From: Nitrososphaerales archaeon TH5894
Lineage (GTDB): Archaea > Thermoproteota > Nitrososphaeria > Nitrososphaerales > Nitrososphaeraceae
Direction of reading: 5' to 3'
Assembly (NCBI GenBank): GCA_014523485.1
Contig: JAATVK010000068.1
Location: forward strand, 1-17,946
Length of the DNA: 17,946 nt
Shown here piece by piece: positions 1-8,093 of the stretch. Within the stretch, counting starts at the first letter, position 1; every line of letters begins with the position of its first letter. The notes beneath the pieces were generated by a model, which made no database searches, was not told the origin of the DNA, and was given only the letters and a program-made list of their open reading frames with translations. The position numbers were made by a program, and so were the translations under genes.

Positions 1-144
1 AGCTAGGAAATAATTTTGAATTTTTATGAACTTACCAATTTTATAGACTTCATTTTTGCCACTAACACTTAGTGGTCGCGTATAATCAGAAACCGCAGCA
101 TCCTTCTTGCTTGTTTTAGCATGACGAAGTAATACGCTCTTCAT
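1..144 (-). CDS. SixA-like phosphohistidine phosphatase, 5' part only
   Basis: Only the first 48 codons lie in the window; the 3' end runs off the left edge. The protein begins MKSVLLRHAKTSKKD, and about ten residues later has a DYTRPLSVSGKNE stretch. The LLRHAK(T/S)S motif followed by D..RPLS..G is characteristic of the SixA branch of the histidine phosphatase superfamily, where the His of RHA is the phosphorylated catalytic residue. Known SixA proteins remove phosphate from phosphohistidine on signalling or phosphotransfer proteins in the cytoplasm; the substrate here is unknown. The ATG at 144-142 is chosen because the family motif starts within a few residues of it. A weak AT-rich promoter candidate lies around 155-173. 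An orphan receiver protein sits about 1.1 kb upstream on the same strand, but a functional link is only speculative. The family call is good; the exact subfamily needs the missing C-terminal part. Confidence 0.8.
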   Translation of the reverse strand, partial: MKSVLLRHAKTSKKDAAVSDYTRPLSVSGKNEVYKIGKFIKIQNYFLA

Positions 145-427
145 AGATCTTCTTTTTTATAATTAGATAAATCTCTATCTAAAAGTTAATATCCCTTTTT
201 AGTATTATATAAATATTATTATCTGAAATACTGTAACAAATCAAATCTAATTTATCTATATTCCTAGTATAACTTTTAAAAATATATTCTTTTTATAAAA
301 AATTTTTTTTATTCATTTTAATTAGATAATTAATAATTTTTTACTTTTTTAAATAGTGACTTTATTCTGTTATCATATTGAATATATGAAATGAGTGATA
401 AAAAAAATAAATATCTCACATGTCATC

Positions 428-868
428 TTATCGGTTTATGTATAAATAACTAACAATTGTTCCAACTAAAGTAAAGGATCCAATTAATGCAGCAATAAAT
501 ATGGTATCTGCTACTGATGCTAGGGGTTCACCTATAACTGCTACGAATATGGAATAAATAAGAATGATAAATCCAATTAATGCAAATAAACCTAAGATTA
601 TTGATTTAACATCATTATTGTTATCTTTTGAATCTCCAAATGAAAGAGCTTTTCTCAATATATTTTTTCCTTCTTTTCCTGCTTCTGTTAAAGATTCTGT
701 TACTTTTCCAGATACTTTGTCTGTTACTGGTTCATTATCAAGTCTTCCTTGTTCATTAATATCTTTTGTTGGGGGATCAACCTCAGGTACCTGGTTTATT
801 CTACTGGATTTTACGCTAGAAGGATCTATTTCTTTATAATCATCAGAAATTGTTGATTTATCAGCCAT
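428..868 (-). CDS. Hypothetical protein, hydrophilic N-terminus plus two TM helices
   Basis: A 146-residue protein that I do not recognise. Residues 1-87 are polar and charged, rich in D, S, K, N and P, with no signal peptide, so this part is probably flexible and cytoplasmic. Two hydrophobic segments follow, at about 89-112 and 117-143, separated by a short GEPLASVAD loop; they probably form a helical hairpin that anchors the tail, ending with a short INR tail. ATG 868 is supported by a TATA-like box (TTTTATA on the minus strand, 892-898) centred 27 nt upstream, which implies a leaderless transcript. It stands alone, with about 280 bases to the SixA-like gene downstream. Function unknown. 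Confidence 0.75.
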   Translation of the reverse strand: MADKSTISDDYKEIDPSSVKSSRINQVPEVDPPTKDINEQGRLDNEPVTDKVSGKVTESLTEAGKEGKNILRKALSFGDSKDNNNDVKSIILGLFALIGFIILIYSIFVAVIGEPLASVADTIFIAALIGSFTLVGTIVSYLYINR

Positions 869-1267
869 ATCAGATACTAATACATTTGAAGTATAAAAGT
901 TGATTCTATAATTAAGAAACTTTATTATTATAATTGTTATTTTTATTATTGTTATTTGTTTTTCTGATCTATTTATTGTTCGTTCTTTTGCTTCTAATAT
1001 ATGAATTAACCTTTGTTAGTAAAGAAGTCTGTTCTGTTAAAATATAACTTCAAAATTTCTAGATAAGTTGATTTTTGAATATATATTACATGATAGAATA
1101 CTTTCAAGTCGTACAATCAAGAGTAACTTTTGTTCTTCAACTAACTCCAACTTTAGAATCAGGATATTTTAGATATCTCAATTAAAATTCTATAATCATA
1201 TTTTGCCATGTAAGTGCTTTGATCTATACAAGTCAAAAGTATCTATAAATTGATAAAAATAACTTAT
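869..1267. other. AT-rich spacer, no gene seen
   Basis: About 400 bases between the two-TM gene promoter and the stop of the receiver gene. It holds the TATA box at 891-899 and a low-complexity TTATTATT-rich stretch around 921-962. No conserved ORF, tRNA or convincing hairpin was found on either strand. Confidence 0.5.
891..899 (-). promoter_or_regulatory. TATA box of the two-TM protein gene
   Basis: Minus-strand ACTTTTATAC covers this site and is centred about 27 nt before ATG 868, the archaeal distance from TATA box to transcription start. The mRNA would therefore start at or next to the start codon. Confidence 0.5.
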
Positions 1268-1663
1268 TTATGCCATTATCATTAATTTAGATTTTTTTTC
1301 TGATATAAGGGAATTAATTTTGCTTCTTAGATCACTTAAGAGAATTGGTTTATAGATGACTATCTTTTCAATTTCCCCAATACTTTTTTTAAGGTGTTGG
1401 ATGTATTCTTTATCTGCAGTTATAAAGCAAAATAACAGATTTGGATCTAAATTTCTTAATTTGTGATATAATAGCATACCCGACATCTTCGGCATTTTCA
1501 AATCAAGGAGAACTAAATCAAAAGTATTTTTTCTAAATGCATACAGTGCATCTAATGGATCCATATACGCATTAACCTTATATCCATCATATTCTAAGAA
1601 TAATTTGAATAAATTATTAATATCTGGATCATCATCTATGATTAGGATCTTTCTCTTTGACAT
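1268..1663 (-). CDS. Orphan CheY-like response regulator receiver protein
   Basis: A 131-residue protein consisting almost entirely of one receiver (REC) domain. It begins MSKRKILIIDDDPD. Visible REC landmarks are the acidic cluster D10-D12, the phosphoacceptor D54 in LVLLDLKMP, the switch threonine T82 in FITAD, and the conserved K105-P106 in VIYKPI. There is no DNA-binding or enzymatic output domain and no histidine kinase gene beside it, so it is a stand-alone receiver of the sort common in Thaumarchaeota and probably signals by protein contact. The frame is open for 15 more codons upstream (to ATG 1708), but ATG 1663 is preferred because the beta-1 strand of REC starts immediately after it and a TATA-like stretch (1693-1706) fits it better. 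The partner kinase cannot be deduced. Confidence 0.9.
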   Translation of the reverse strand: MSKRKILIIDDDPDINNLFKLFLEYDGYKVNAYMDPLDALYAFRKNTFDLVLLDLKMPKMSGMLLYHKLRNLDPNLLFCFITADKEYIQHLKKSIGEIEKIVIYKPILLSDLRSKINSLISEKKSKLMIMA

Positions 1664-1999
1664 TTTCGTATCCCTGCACTTATCAAAGGTCAATATACTA
1701 TATATCAAATTAATGAAATTTTTGTGGTGTATTTATATTATATAATAACTTATTGAAAATTACTATCGAATATACAAATATTGTCCTTATTTTTTGATGT
1801 ACTATTATATATTTCAACTATTAGGTTTAAAGATTAGATTTTGTGTGGTCACATTTCTAGTTGTATTGTATAATAACTTAGCTGTTTTGTACTGATCATA
1901 AATGGTTAATTTACTAAAATCATAATTTGTTTAATTTTTATGAGTTTTAATAAAAGTCTAAATGAGTGCATATAATTTACTTATCTTATAATTATATAT
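1664..1999. other. Divergent intergenic region
   Basis: Separates the receiver gene (minus) from the phosphoribosyltransferase gene (plus) and carries both promoters: a TATATA-containing box at about 1693-1706 for the receiver, and CATATAATT at 1969-1977 for the phosphoribosyltransferase. A 12-bp direct repeat TATAATAACTTA occurs at 1741-1752 and 1869-1880; in such AT-rich DNA it may be chance. No gene seen. Confidence 0.45.
1969..1977 (+). promoter_or_regulatory. TATA box of the phosphoribosyltransferase gene
   Basis: CATATAATT is centred 27 nt upstream of ATG 2000, which fits a leaderless archaeal transcript. Confidence 0.45.
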
Positions 2000-2710
2000 A
2001 TGATCACCCAATTTCATGACCGAAAAGAGGCAGGATTATTGCTTGCTGAAAGACTAGAAGTATATATTAAAAATACCTTCATTGGCTCAGAAGAAGCAAA
2101 AAAAGAATCTTTTATTGTTATGGCCATTCCTCGCGGTGGTGTTATTTTAGGTGATATAATTGCTTCAAAACTCAATCTAGAACTTGATATCATTATTTGT
2201 AAAAAAATTGGAGCAGAAAATAACTCTGAACTTGCAATTGGTGCTGTAATGGCTGATGGAAGCTATATCCTCAATGAGGAAATAGTTAACAGAATTAATA
2301 CGTCACCTGAATATATCTCTAAACAAGTAGAAATACAAAAAAAAGAAATTGAACGCAGATTAATAGAATTTAGAGGTAATAAAGAATATCAAACTAATAT
2401 ACTAAAAGACAAATTAATCATATTGGTAGAAGATGGCATTGCAACTGGAGCAACAATGCTTGCAGCTGTTAAATGGTTAAAAGAAAAACATTATTGTAAA
2501 AAATTGATTGTTGCCGTACCTGTAGCACCACTGGAAAGCAGTATATTAGAAAAACTGAATCAAATTGCAGATAAAGTAATTGTTATTTATACTCCATATG
2601 ACTTTGCTGCTGTTGGACAATTCTATGAACACTTTGATCAAGTAAGTGACAAAGAGGTTAAAGAACTTTTGAAAAAATATGATAGATTTAATTCGCCACA
2701 GGTAACCTAA
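2000..2710 (+). CDS. Predicted phosphoribosyltransferase (COG1926 type)
   Basis: A 236-residue cytoplasmic protein of the type I phosphoribosyltransferase fold. It opens with FHDRKEAGLLLAERL. An AIPRGGV loop is at 42-48. The PRPP-binding signature VEDGIATGATM is at 143-153; in most relatives this reads VDDGIATGATM, and the two acidic residues are kept here as E-D. A near C-terminal FAAVGQFYEHFDQVSD block (202-217) is also typical of this uncharacterised branch. The length matches the family (about 210-240). Such proteins are predicted to transfer phosphoribosyl from PRPP, but the acceptor is not known, so no pathway should be assigned. ATG 2000 is placed 27 nt after a TATA box. The gene stands alone. 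Confidence 0.88.
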   Translation: MITQFHDRKEAGLLLAERLEVYIKNTFIGSEEAKKESFIVMAIPRGGVILGDIIASKLNLELDIIICKKIGAENNSELAIGAVMADGSYILNEEIVNRINTSPEYISKQVEIQKKEIERRLIEFRGNKEYQTNILKDKLIILVEDGIATGATMLAAVKWLKEKHYCKKLIVAVPVAPLESSILEKLNQIADKVIVIYTPYDFAAVGQFYEHFDQVSDKEVKELLKKYDRFNSPQVT

Positions 2711-3321
2711 TTAATTAATTAATTCATTAAGTAATTCATTAATTCTTGTATAGGTTTTGTTCTTATTGTTATTATATTATATGTATTCATTTGAAGTGAC
2801 TTGACTCACTTTTATATCCATCAATTTAAGACTCATGAAATAAAACCTAAAATGGTATTTGTTATCATTTACTTTTTTAAAAGTCAACAATGATACAGAA
2901 ATTTTAAGGCTGTAGAATTCTTAAGATGTTAACTATTAATATCAATTGTTATACTATTGGTGAATAAAGAAATATTAAAAAACATTAATATAATTTATCT
3001 TGTCTGGAATAATTAGCTATACAAAATCCTCTCGTTCTTTAATAATGTCGATTAGAGCTTTTTTATATTGTATACCTCGCTTGATAAAGTCCATTTATTA
3101 CAGTATCTAAAGATACTTACAGGTTACTACATGCCTTTTACTGATATTTAATTTTAGTCCTCTTCCTGTATGACTATGCGCTAACTGATAGTATTATTTT
3201 TTCTATAAATTATTTAAAATAATTACATAGTATTACATAATAATTAAAAGAATTAGATCATCATAATTAATTCTTATAAATATAAGATATTTATAATCAG
3301 GTTTTATTATATTAACTATCT
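2711..3321. other. Long AT-rich spacer with short repeats and a promoter
   Basis: About 610 bases without a credible gene. It begins with a short TTAATTAA-type tandem stretch and a repeated AATTCATTAA unit (about 2710-2743). A 17-bp palindrome, AATTATTT-A-AAATAATT, lies at 3208-3224. The only other recognisable signal is the promoter of the downstream HD/GNAT gene at 3274-3282. I found no tRNA and no ORF with coding character on either strand. Confidence 0.45.
3274..3282 (+). promoter_or_regulatory. TATA box of the HD/GNAT-like gene
   Basis: TTATAAATA predicts transcription starting near 3304, about 18-21 nt before the TTG/GTG start pair at 3322/3325. Confidence 0.45.
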
Positions 3322-4815
3322 TTGGTGTTTAAGGTAATATTGTCTAAACGAGAGTTTCAGAAAAGATCCAGTTTAGACTTTTCATTTACCAATCCACTAG
3401 CAGAATCAACTTATGAATGGTATCAATTTCATAATAAATTATACCTTTTCCGTTGGTGGATAAAATATAAATTAGGTCAAACAGACGAGGCCGCACTCAA
3501 AAAGAGAATAATCCAAGTAGGTAATAGTTTGGGTATTTCAACAAAATGGTTGAATAAAACTGTAGAACATGCAATAACAGAATTTTCTCTTAATGGTCTA
3601 GGAGTTGATTATTATGGTTATCATAATATAAAACATGAATTAGAAGCCACTTATTTTACCTTATTAGCAGTATTTGGCCAAAAAAATAACAATAAAAATA
3701 ATAACTTTGATTCAATGGATATAAAGTATTTGTTCACTTCTGCTCTTTATCACGATTTTGATCCACTTAAAAGATTTGAAAAACCAAATGAAGATGCTGT
3801 TGAATCATATATAAGAAGTGACAAGAAGATTAAAGAATCTATCGATGAAGCTGGTTTAGATATAGATATAGTTATTGCTATTATCCACCGAACAGCATAT
3901 CCTTTTCAGGGAGAGATCGCTGAGCACGCACGAGAGAGAATGAATCAGTTATTTACAGATGCAGGTATCGCTGTTAATAATACCGAGAAAAGAAAACATT
4001 ATGAAAATCTGGGTTGGTTCCTTTCGGTTTCAGAACGAGTTGCTGGTTATGCCTTAGAAGGCTTTGAACATGCTTTAGAACTGGCTAGACGTAATGCTCA
4101 TGGATTAGGATGGCATCCATCACGTATAAATAAAGAATCAGTCAAGTTTTTTTCTTTACTAAATAAAGAGAAAGAAATGCTTGATTTTGTATTAGAGGGA
4201 ATCCCTGAACAATACAAAGAGAATTTTCAAAACAATATAGCTAAATTTAAAGAATCTTTTGTTAAAGAAATAGAGATAAGGAATGCTGTTAGAAAAGGAG
4301 AGATTAATTTATTGTTTATTCCAGAAGAAAATAAAAATATAAATCCAAATACTTTAAATGAGATTATAAGCCTTTATAAGGAGCTTAACAATCCTATTGA
4401 AATCAATAACGAAACAAAGTTTGCCAGATCTATTAAGCATTCTAAAACCATCCTCGTCAGTTTAAGATTAAATGAAATTAATGGAAAGCTTATAGGGTTT
4501 GCCAAAGGTGGCCCACTAGAATACTACAAGTTAAGAAGAGGAACTGTTGAAGAAAATTTTGGACAGAAAAATACAATTTTTCTCGAAAGGATAAATATTA
4601 AAACAGGCTATTGGGGAGAAAGTGGAGGTCACAATCTTAGAATTAAGTTTTTAACTGAAGCTAAAAGAAAAGGATACAAATTTGTTACTGGTTATGTTCA
4701 TCGAGATGTATTAATACGTAGAATAAAAAATGGAGAACCTACAAGTATAATTCAAAAATACGATCCAGATAAACTCGATTACTATCGCCTGTATTTAGAG
4801 AATTTGAAAATATAA
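3322..4815 (+). CDS. HD/PDEase-like domain fused to a GNAT-like domain
   Basis: A 497-residue cytoplasmic protein. The N-terminal half carries an HD-type metal-binding pattern: YHNIKH (H101, H105) at 100-105, ALYHDFD with H144-D145, and IIHRT with H189. The HN..H arrangement followed by HD resembles class I cyclic-nucleotide phosphodiesterases more than generic HD hydrolases, although the second histidine of the PDE HD..H motif is replaced (P148). Residues about 375-497 look like a GNAT acyltransferase fold: a strand ILVSLRLNEINGKLIGFAKGG, then GYWGESGGHNLRIKFLTEAKRKG, then FVTGYVHRDV. The reaction and substrate are unknown. No ATG exists before about residue 132, and an in-frame stop lies at 3313-3315, so translation must begin at TTG 3322 or the adjacent GTG 3325. 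It has its own promoter. The HD part is a fairly sure call; the GNAT part is less sure. Confidence 0.75.
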   Translation: MVFKVILSKREFQKRSSLDFSFTNPLAESTYEWYQFHNKLYLFRWWIKYKLGQTDEAALKKRIIQVGNSLGISTKWLNKTVEHAITEFSLNGLGVDYYGYHNIKHELEATYFTLLAVFGQKNNNKNNNFDSMDIKYLFTSALYHDFDPLKRFEKPNEDAVESYIRSDKKIKESIDEAGLDIDIVIAIIHRTAYPFQGEIAEHARERMNQLFTDAGIAVNNTEKRKHYENLGWFLSVSERVAGYALEGFEHALELARRNAHGLGWHPSRINKESVKFFSLLNKEKEMLDFVLEGIPEQYKENFQNNIAKFKESFVKEIEIRNAVRKGEINLLFIPEENKNINPNTLNEIISLYKELNNPIEINNETKFARSIKHSKTILVSLRLNEINGKLIGFAKGGPLEYYKLRRGTVEENFGQKNTIFLERINIKTGYWGESGGHNLRIKFLTEAKRKGYKFVTGYVHRDVLIRRIKNGEPTSIIQKYDPDKLDYYRLYLENLKI

Positions 4816-4962
4816 AATATAATTAGGTAATAGAAATAAGAATATTTGAACATTCAGATTATTGACTCATTATAAAACTCCAAAGAATTATAAAAATAGA
4901 TTACCCTATATTTGATGTAAATCATTATGATTTAATTATTATATTACCGGAATATTTTCTCG

Positions 4963-5481
4963 TTATTTATGCGACTGAAATGATTCATTCTGCAAGATAG
5001 ACCGTTCATTTGATTCCTTCAAACTAAGCAATGCTATACTTTTATTATATTCTGCATCACTATCATTTGGATGTATAGCAAGAACTTTATCATACCATTG
5101 TATAGCCTCATCATAATGGCCTAAATTATAGAGGGCAACTCCCTTGTTATTTAGTGCAGAAACATTAGTGGGATCAATATTAAGAACCTTATCATACCAT
5201 TGTATAGCCTCATCATAATGGCCTAAGCTTGCCAATGCTAATCCTTTATAATTTAATGCATGAATATCAGTAGGATTAATTTGAAGAATTTTATCGTATA
5301 GTTGTAAAGCATGTTCAATTTCTCCTTCATTTAGAAAATCATAGGCACGTTCCATCAAGGTTTTCACTTCAGACGATTCATTGGAATAGGCAATCGTTGG
5401 AGAAATCAAGCAAATTGGATATAATAAGAAAATAGTTGATATAATTAAAAATGCTTCCCATCGAAATATAATGTTTGTCAC
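4963..5481 (-). CDS. Secreted/anchored TPR protein with GTG start
   Basis: A 172-residue protein. Residues 9-32 form a hydrophobic signal or anchor segment ending near AYSNES, so the rest is probably outside the membrane. Three 34-residue tetratricopeptide repeats follow at about 39-72, 73-106 and 107-140, with a partial fourth to about 155; each has the A..Y.G.A...LG.YDEAI..YDK.L...P pattern. TPRs bind proteins, so a scaffold or chaperone-like role in the envelope is likely, with unknown partner. The start is GTG 5481; no ATG is available upstream in frame, and a TATA-like TTAAATAAT at about 5504-5512 is centred about 27 nt upstream. Repeats 2 and 3 are nearly identical at DNA level (43 of 44 bases), suggesting recent duplication or gene conversion. 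Confidence 0.85.
   Translation of the reverse strand: MTNIIFRWEAFLIISTIFLLYPICLISPTIAYSNESSEVKTLMERAYDFLNEGEIEHALQLYDKILQINPTDIHALNYKGLALASLGHYDEAIQWYDKVLNIDPTNVSALNNKGVALYNLGHYDEAIQWYDKVLAIHPNDSDAEYNKSIALLSLKESNERSILQNESFQSHK
5081..5226 (-). repeat. Near-identical TPR-coding repeat (102-nt period)
   Basis: Bases 5081-5124 and 5183-5226 match at 43 of 44 positions, differing only at 5086 versus 5188. The 102-nt period equals one 34-residue TPR, and both copies encode the GHYDEAIQWYDKVL segment. Confidence 0.9.
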
Positions 5482-5503
5482 GTGGCTTATACTTTACCTC
5501 GGA

Positions 5504-5512
5504 TTATTTAAG
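5504..5512 (-). promoter_or_regulatory. TATA box of the TPR gene
   Basis: On the minus strand this reads about TTAAATAAT and is centred roughly 27 nt before GTG 5481. It supports the unusual start codon and a leaderless message. Confidence 0.45.
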
Positions 5513-5657
5513 CTTTATTTCTTATAATCATTAGATATAATTTATTGAAACTAGATATTTTTAATTAAAAGGTGTAATTATAGTATAAATGATGATATTA
5601 CCCGTTTTTAAAGAATTCTTAGTTTTATGCTGATTATTATCAAGGAATCTTTATATG

Positions 5658-5680
5658 TTTAGTTTTGTTAGTAAACTAAA
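5658..5680. repeat. Inverted repeat, 8-bp arms
   Basis: TTTAGTTT (5658-5665) and AAACTAAA (5673-5680) are exact reverse complements around a 7-nt spacer. It could be an operator or an RNA hairpin; it is not followed by a T-run on either side, so it is not an obvious terminator. Confidence 0.6.
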
Positions 5681-6148
5681 GTTCCATATTAGTTCTAATG
5701 ACTCTAAAAAAATATATAATGAATTTTGGTATTAAAGATTTTACTTATTTTACCATCCTATTCTTACATATTTTTCTTATCATGAGGAATAATTATACTT
5801 TAGCTTTAATTTGATTCAATACATTTTTATGTAACTAACAAGAAGTAATTTTAGATTTGCTTTAAAGTTTGAATAAAAAAAGAACTTATAATATTCTATT
5901 AACCTAAAAAAATTTAGAGGGGTTAATCAAGTAAATTTTAGGATCATTTATCTTCAACCTTGGGAACAGGTAGATATGATGTTAGAATTAATGTGTTCAT
6001 AAGTTCTAAAAATAGTGCTAAGAACACTGGAATGGGCAATAAAAACTATGATATTCTGAATTATTAATTTTTGTATTATTTAAAGGGTATTGATAAATTG
6101 AATAAAGGATGTAACTAAAATAAATTATCGTTGCTAATAAAATATAAT

Positions 6149-6601
6149 ATGAATAAGAAAAAACAACGACTTAAAAATAACACTAACTTAAATAAATCTA
6201 TTCCTAAAAACAATCAGAGGGATCAAAATACAAAGAGACAACATATCTCAAGAAAAGAGAATACATCTACTATAGATATAACAAATTATGCAAAAACATC
6301 TAATGAAATAATTGATATAGATGATTCTCCTGACGTTGCAACTTGGAATAGGGAGGTTACAAGAAATAAATATCATATTACAAAAGATAAGATTATTCCA
6401 GAAATCCCTCCTACTACTACTATTGGCTTAAATCAAGAAAACAATAATGGTAAAAACCATCAGGTCGATCCTGCCAATCAGAAAGATGTAGACAAGATCT
6501 ACTCCTCTGGCGGTAAACTAACAGACCAGGGTGATCTATTCAATAATAAAAGAAAATTCATTAAATCCAAAAAGGTTGATAATACAAGATCTTATTCTTA
6601 A
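6149..6601 (+). CDS. Hypothetical Lys/Asn-rich disordered protein
   Basis: A 150-residue hydrophilic protein that I do not recognise. The first 40 residues are strongly basic (MNKKKQRLKNN, many K, R, N, Q). A more ordered-looking centre, DSPDVATWNREVTRNKYHI at about 60-78, is followed by a proline/threonine stretch and a second basic tail. There is no signal peptide, TM segment or cysteine. The composition suggests an intrinsically disordered, possibly nucleic-acid-binding protein, but that is inference. The frame is open to a TTG at 6131; ATG 6149 is preferred because of the TATA-like stretch about 25 nt upstream and the typical MNKKK start. The frame stays open for 150 codons in AT-rich DNA with a varied residue composition, which favours a real gene. 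Confidence 0.6.
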   Translation: MNKKKQRLKNNTNLNKSIPKNNQRDQNTKRQHISRKENTSTIDITNYAKTSNEIIDIDDSPDVATWNREVTRNKYHITKDKIIPEIPPTTTIGLNQENNNGKNHQVDPANQKDVDKIYSSGGKLTDQGDLFNNKRKFIKSKKVDNTRSYS

Positions 6602-6734
6602 AGATATCAATATTTATCGACAAAAAAAATTAATAAAATATTGTTATATCCTAGGTTTGAGAAATAAAGAGTTTTTTTAACTATTATAAAACCATTGGAA
6701 ACATTTTTTGCTTATGTAATACAATCTCTTATTC

Positions 6735-7022
6735 ATGGATGACATTCGACAGAAATTAATAAAATTTCATGGCACAGAAGTCAAAAACATTATTATCAAT
6801 TTTTTAAAAAGTCAGACTAATAATCCTACTGTAAAAATAACTGAAGAATTTAATGCAATTAAATCTTCCGAAAATTGTGAAACCATAAATGTACAAGTAG
6901 TTGCTGACTATGTTACAATTACTTTTTACCAAAATGAAAGTTCTAATATTTTAATAAGAAGAGAATTAATCCCAACACATAATATAGAACATATATGGAT
7001 TGATGATTTACATGACAGATAA
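6735..7022 (+). CDS. Small hypothetical protein, 95 residues
   Basis: A soluble protein without signal peptide, TM segment or known motif. The N-terminal third (MDDIRQKLIKFHGTEVKNIIINFLKS) looks helical and amphipathic. Residues about 32-80 alternate as beta strands (KITEEFNAIK, ETINVQVVADYVTITFYQ, NILIRRELIP), giving an alpha-beta arrangement. The ATG has a stop-free upstream region too short to permit a longer N-terminus with a better start. It lies 133 bases after the Lys/Asn-rich gene on the same strand, perhaps with its own promoter (CTTATGTA-like box around 6709-6718). Function unknown. Confidence 0.65.
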   Translation: MDDIRQKLIKFHGTEVKNIIINFLKSQTNNPTVKITEEFNAIKSSENCETINVQVVADYVTITFYQNESSNILIRRELIPTHNIEHIWIDDLHDR

Positions 7023-7329
7023 TCTTTTTACTATATCTTATTTTAATTATAGATGAAATCACTACGCGTAGAAGAAAATAACTGTTAATGGAAAATATTA
7101 AGTTTAAAGGAAAATTTTTCACTTGAAGTTACTTATACAATAACTATGAAATTTATAAGAATAGATTAAATAAAGTATTATATTGATTGTATTAAATTTT
7201 TTTGAAATATATTTATTTTTTAATTTTAATGTTCTTTTTGAAGAATATACTCTTTTTGGAACTATACAAGTAATTAAAGTATAAAAATAGACTATAGTCT
7301 TATTAGGATTAGGAACCTTTCTGATTTAT
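7023..7329. other. AT-rich spacer with nitroreductase promoter
   Basis: About 307 bases. The one recognisable signal is TATAAAAATAG around 7280-7290, which would place the nitroreductase transcript start near 7310, leaving a leader of roughly 20 nt. No gene or hairpin of note. Confidence 0.4.
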
Positions 7330-7929
7330 ATGCAAAAACAAAAGAATAGCATACAAATAAGAAAAGTTGAAAAGAATATCAATCCTTTATTTGTAAACAG
7401 ATGGTCTCCCAGAGCGATGTCTGGAGAAGAAATTTCTCACGACGACCTTATGGGGCTTTTTGAAGCCGCTCGCTGGGCACCCTCATCTTACAATAACCAG
7501 CCATGGAGGTTCATATATGCTAAGAGAAATACTGACCATTGGCAAACATTCATTTCGTTTTTAGCAGAAGGCAACAAAATCTGGGCTCAAAATGCAGCAG
7601 TACTTATAGTTGTTATTTCAAGAAAGAATTTTGAATTTAATGAGAAACCCGCTATAACTCATCAGTTTGATGCAGGGGCTGCATGGGAAAATCTAGCCCT
7701 TGAAGCCACGTCCCGAGGCTTAATTACCCATGGCATGCAAGGTTTTGACTATAATCAAGCTAGAAAAGAGTTAGATGTTCCAGAGAATTTCGACGTTATG
7801 GCCATGATCGCAATTGGAAAGTTGGGAAAAAAAGAAAATCTTCCAATAGATCTTCAAGAAAGAGAATATCCCAGTGATAGAAAACCTTTAGAAGAAATAG
7901 TAATGGAGGCTAAATTTATAGTAAGGTAA
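7330..7929 (+). CDS. Nitroreductase-family flavoprotein
   Basis: A 199-residue cytoplasmic protein of the FMN-dependent nitroreductase family. Signatures are RWSPRAMSG (24-32), the N-terminal FMN phosphate-binding stretch; AARWAPSSYNNQPWRF (47-61), the best-conserved motif of the family; DAGAAWENLALEA (114-126), the dimer-interface/FMN helix; and AIGKLG (161-166) near the C-terminus. Relatives reduce nitro compounds, quinones or other electron acceptors with NAD(P)H; the physiological substrate here cannot be told from sequence. Length is usual for the compact branch. ATG 7330 is a natural start with a promoter about 45 nt upstream. It stands alone and is noticeably richer in GC around 7400-7500 than the flanking spacers, as expected for conserved coding DNA. 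Confidence 0.92.
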   Translation: MQKQKNSIQIRKVEKNINPLFVNRWSPRAMSGEEISHDDLMGLFEAARWAPSSYNNQPWRFIYAKRNTDHWQTFISFLAEGNKIWAQNAAVLIVVISRKNFEFNEKPAITHQFDAGAAWENLALEATSRGLITHGMQGFDYNQARKELDVPENFDVMAMIAIGKLGKKENLPIDLQEREYPSDRKPLEEIVMEAKFIVR

Positions 7930-8093
7930 AGTCAATAGTAAAATTCCTTTATTTTATTTGTTCTCGTAACCTCAAATATAATGGGCTTGACATTATTATA
8001 TTTAAAAATATTCTATGAAAAAAATTGATACTAATATAAGAATTAAGTTTCATTATTTTTGAAATTTATTCTAAACAAAAATAATAAGGATTG

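Larger units (their letters stand above)
5482..6148. other. Long AT-rich spacer with one hairpin
   Basis: About 665 bases between the divergent TPR gene (minus) and the Lys/Asn-rich gene (plus). Besides the TPR promoter, it holds a perfect 8-bp inverted repeat, TTTAGTTT/AAACTAAA, at 5658-5680 with a 7-nt loop. A 38-codon ORF (5698-5814) starts just after it but has no other support. A TATA-like stretch near 6119-6128 could serve the gene starting at 6149. Confidence 0.45.

Noticed and set aside
564..839. Plus-strand open frame opposite the two-TM protein
   Set aside because: It is antisense to a gene with good TM segments and its own TATA box, and shows no motif of its own.
2710..2743. TTAATTAA-like tandem repeats as a possible CRISPR or attachment site
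   Set aside because: Short, irregular and only AT; no spacer pattern and no integrase nearby.
5698..5814. 38-codon plus-strand ORF with a hydrophobic segment
   Set aside because: Short, AT-driven composition and no clear TATA box at the right distance; kept only as a remark in the spacer entry.
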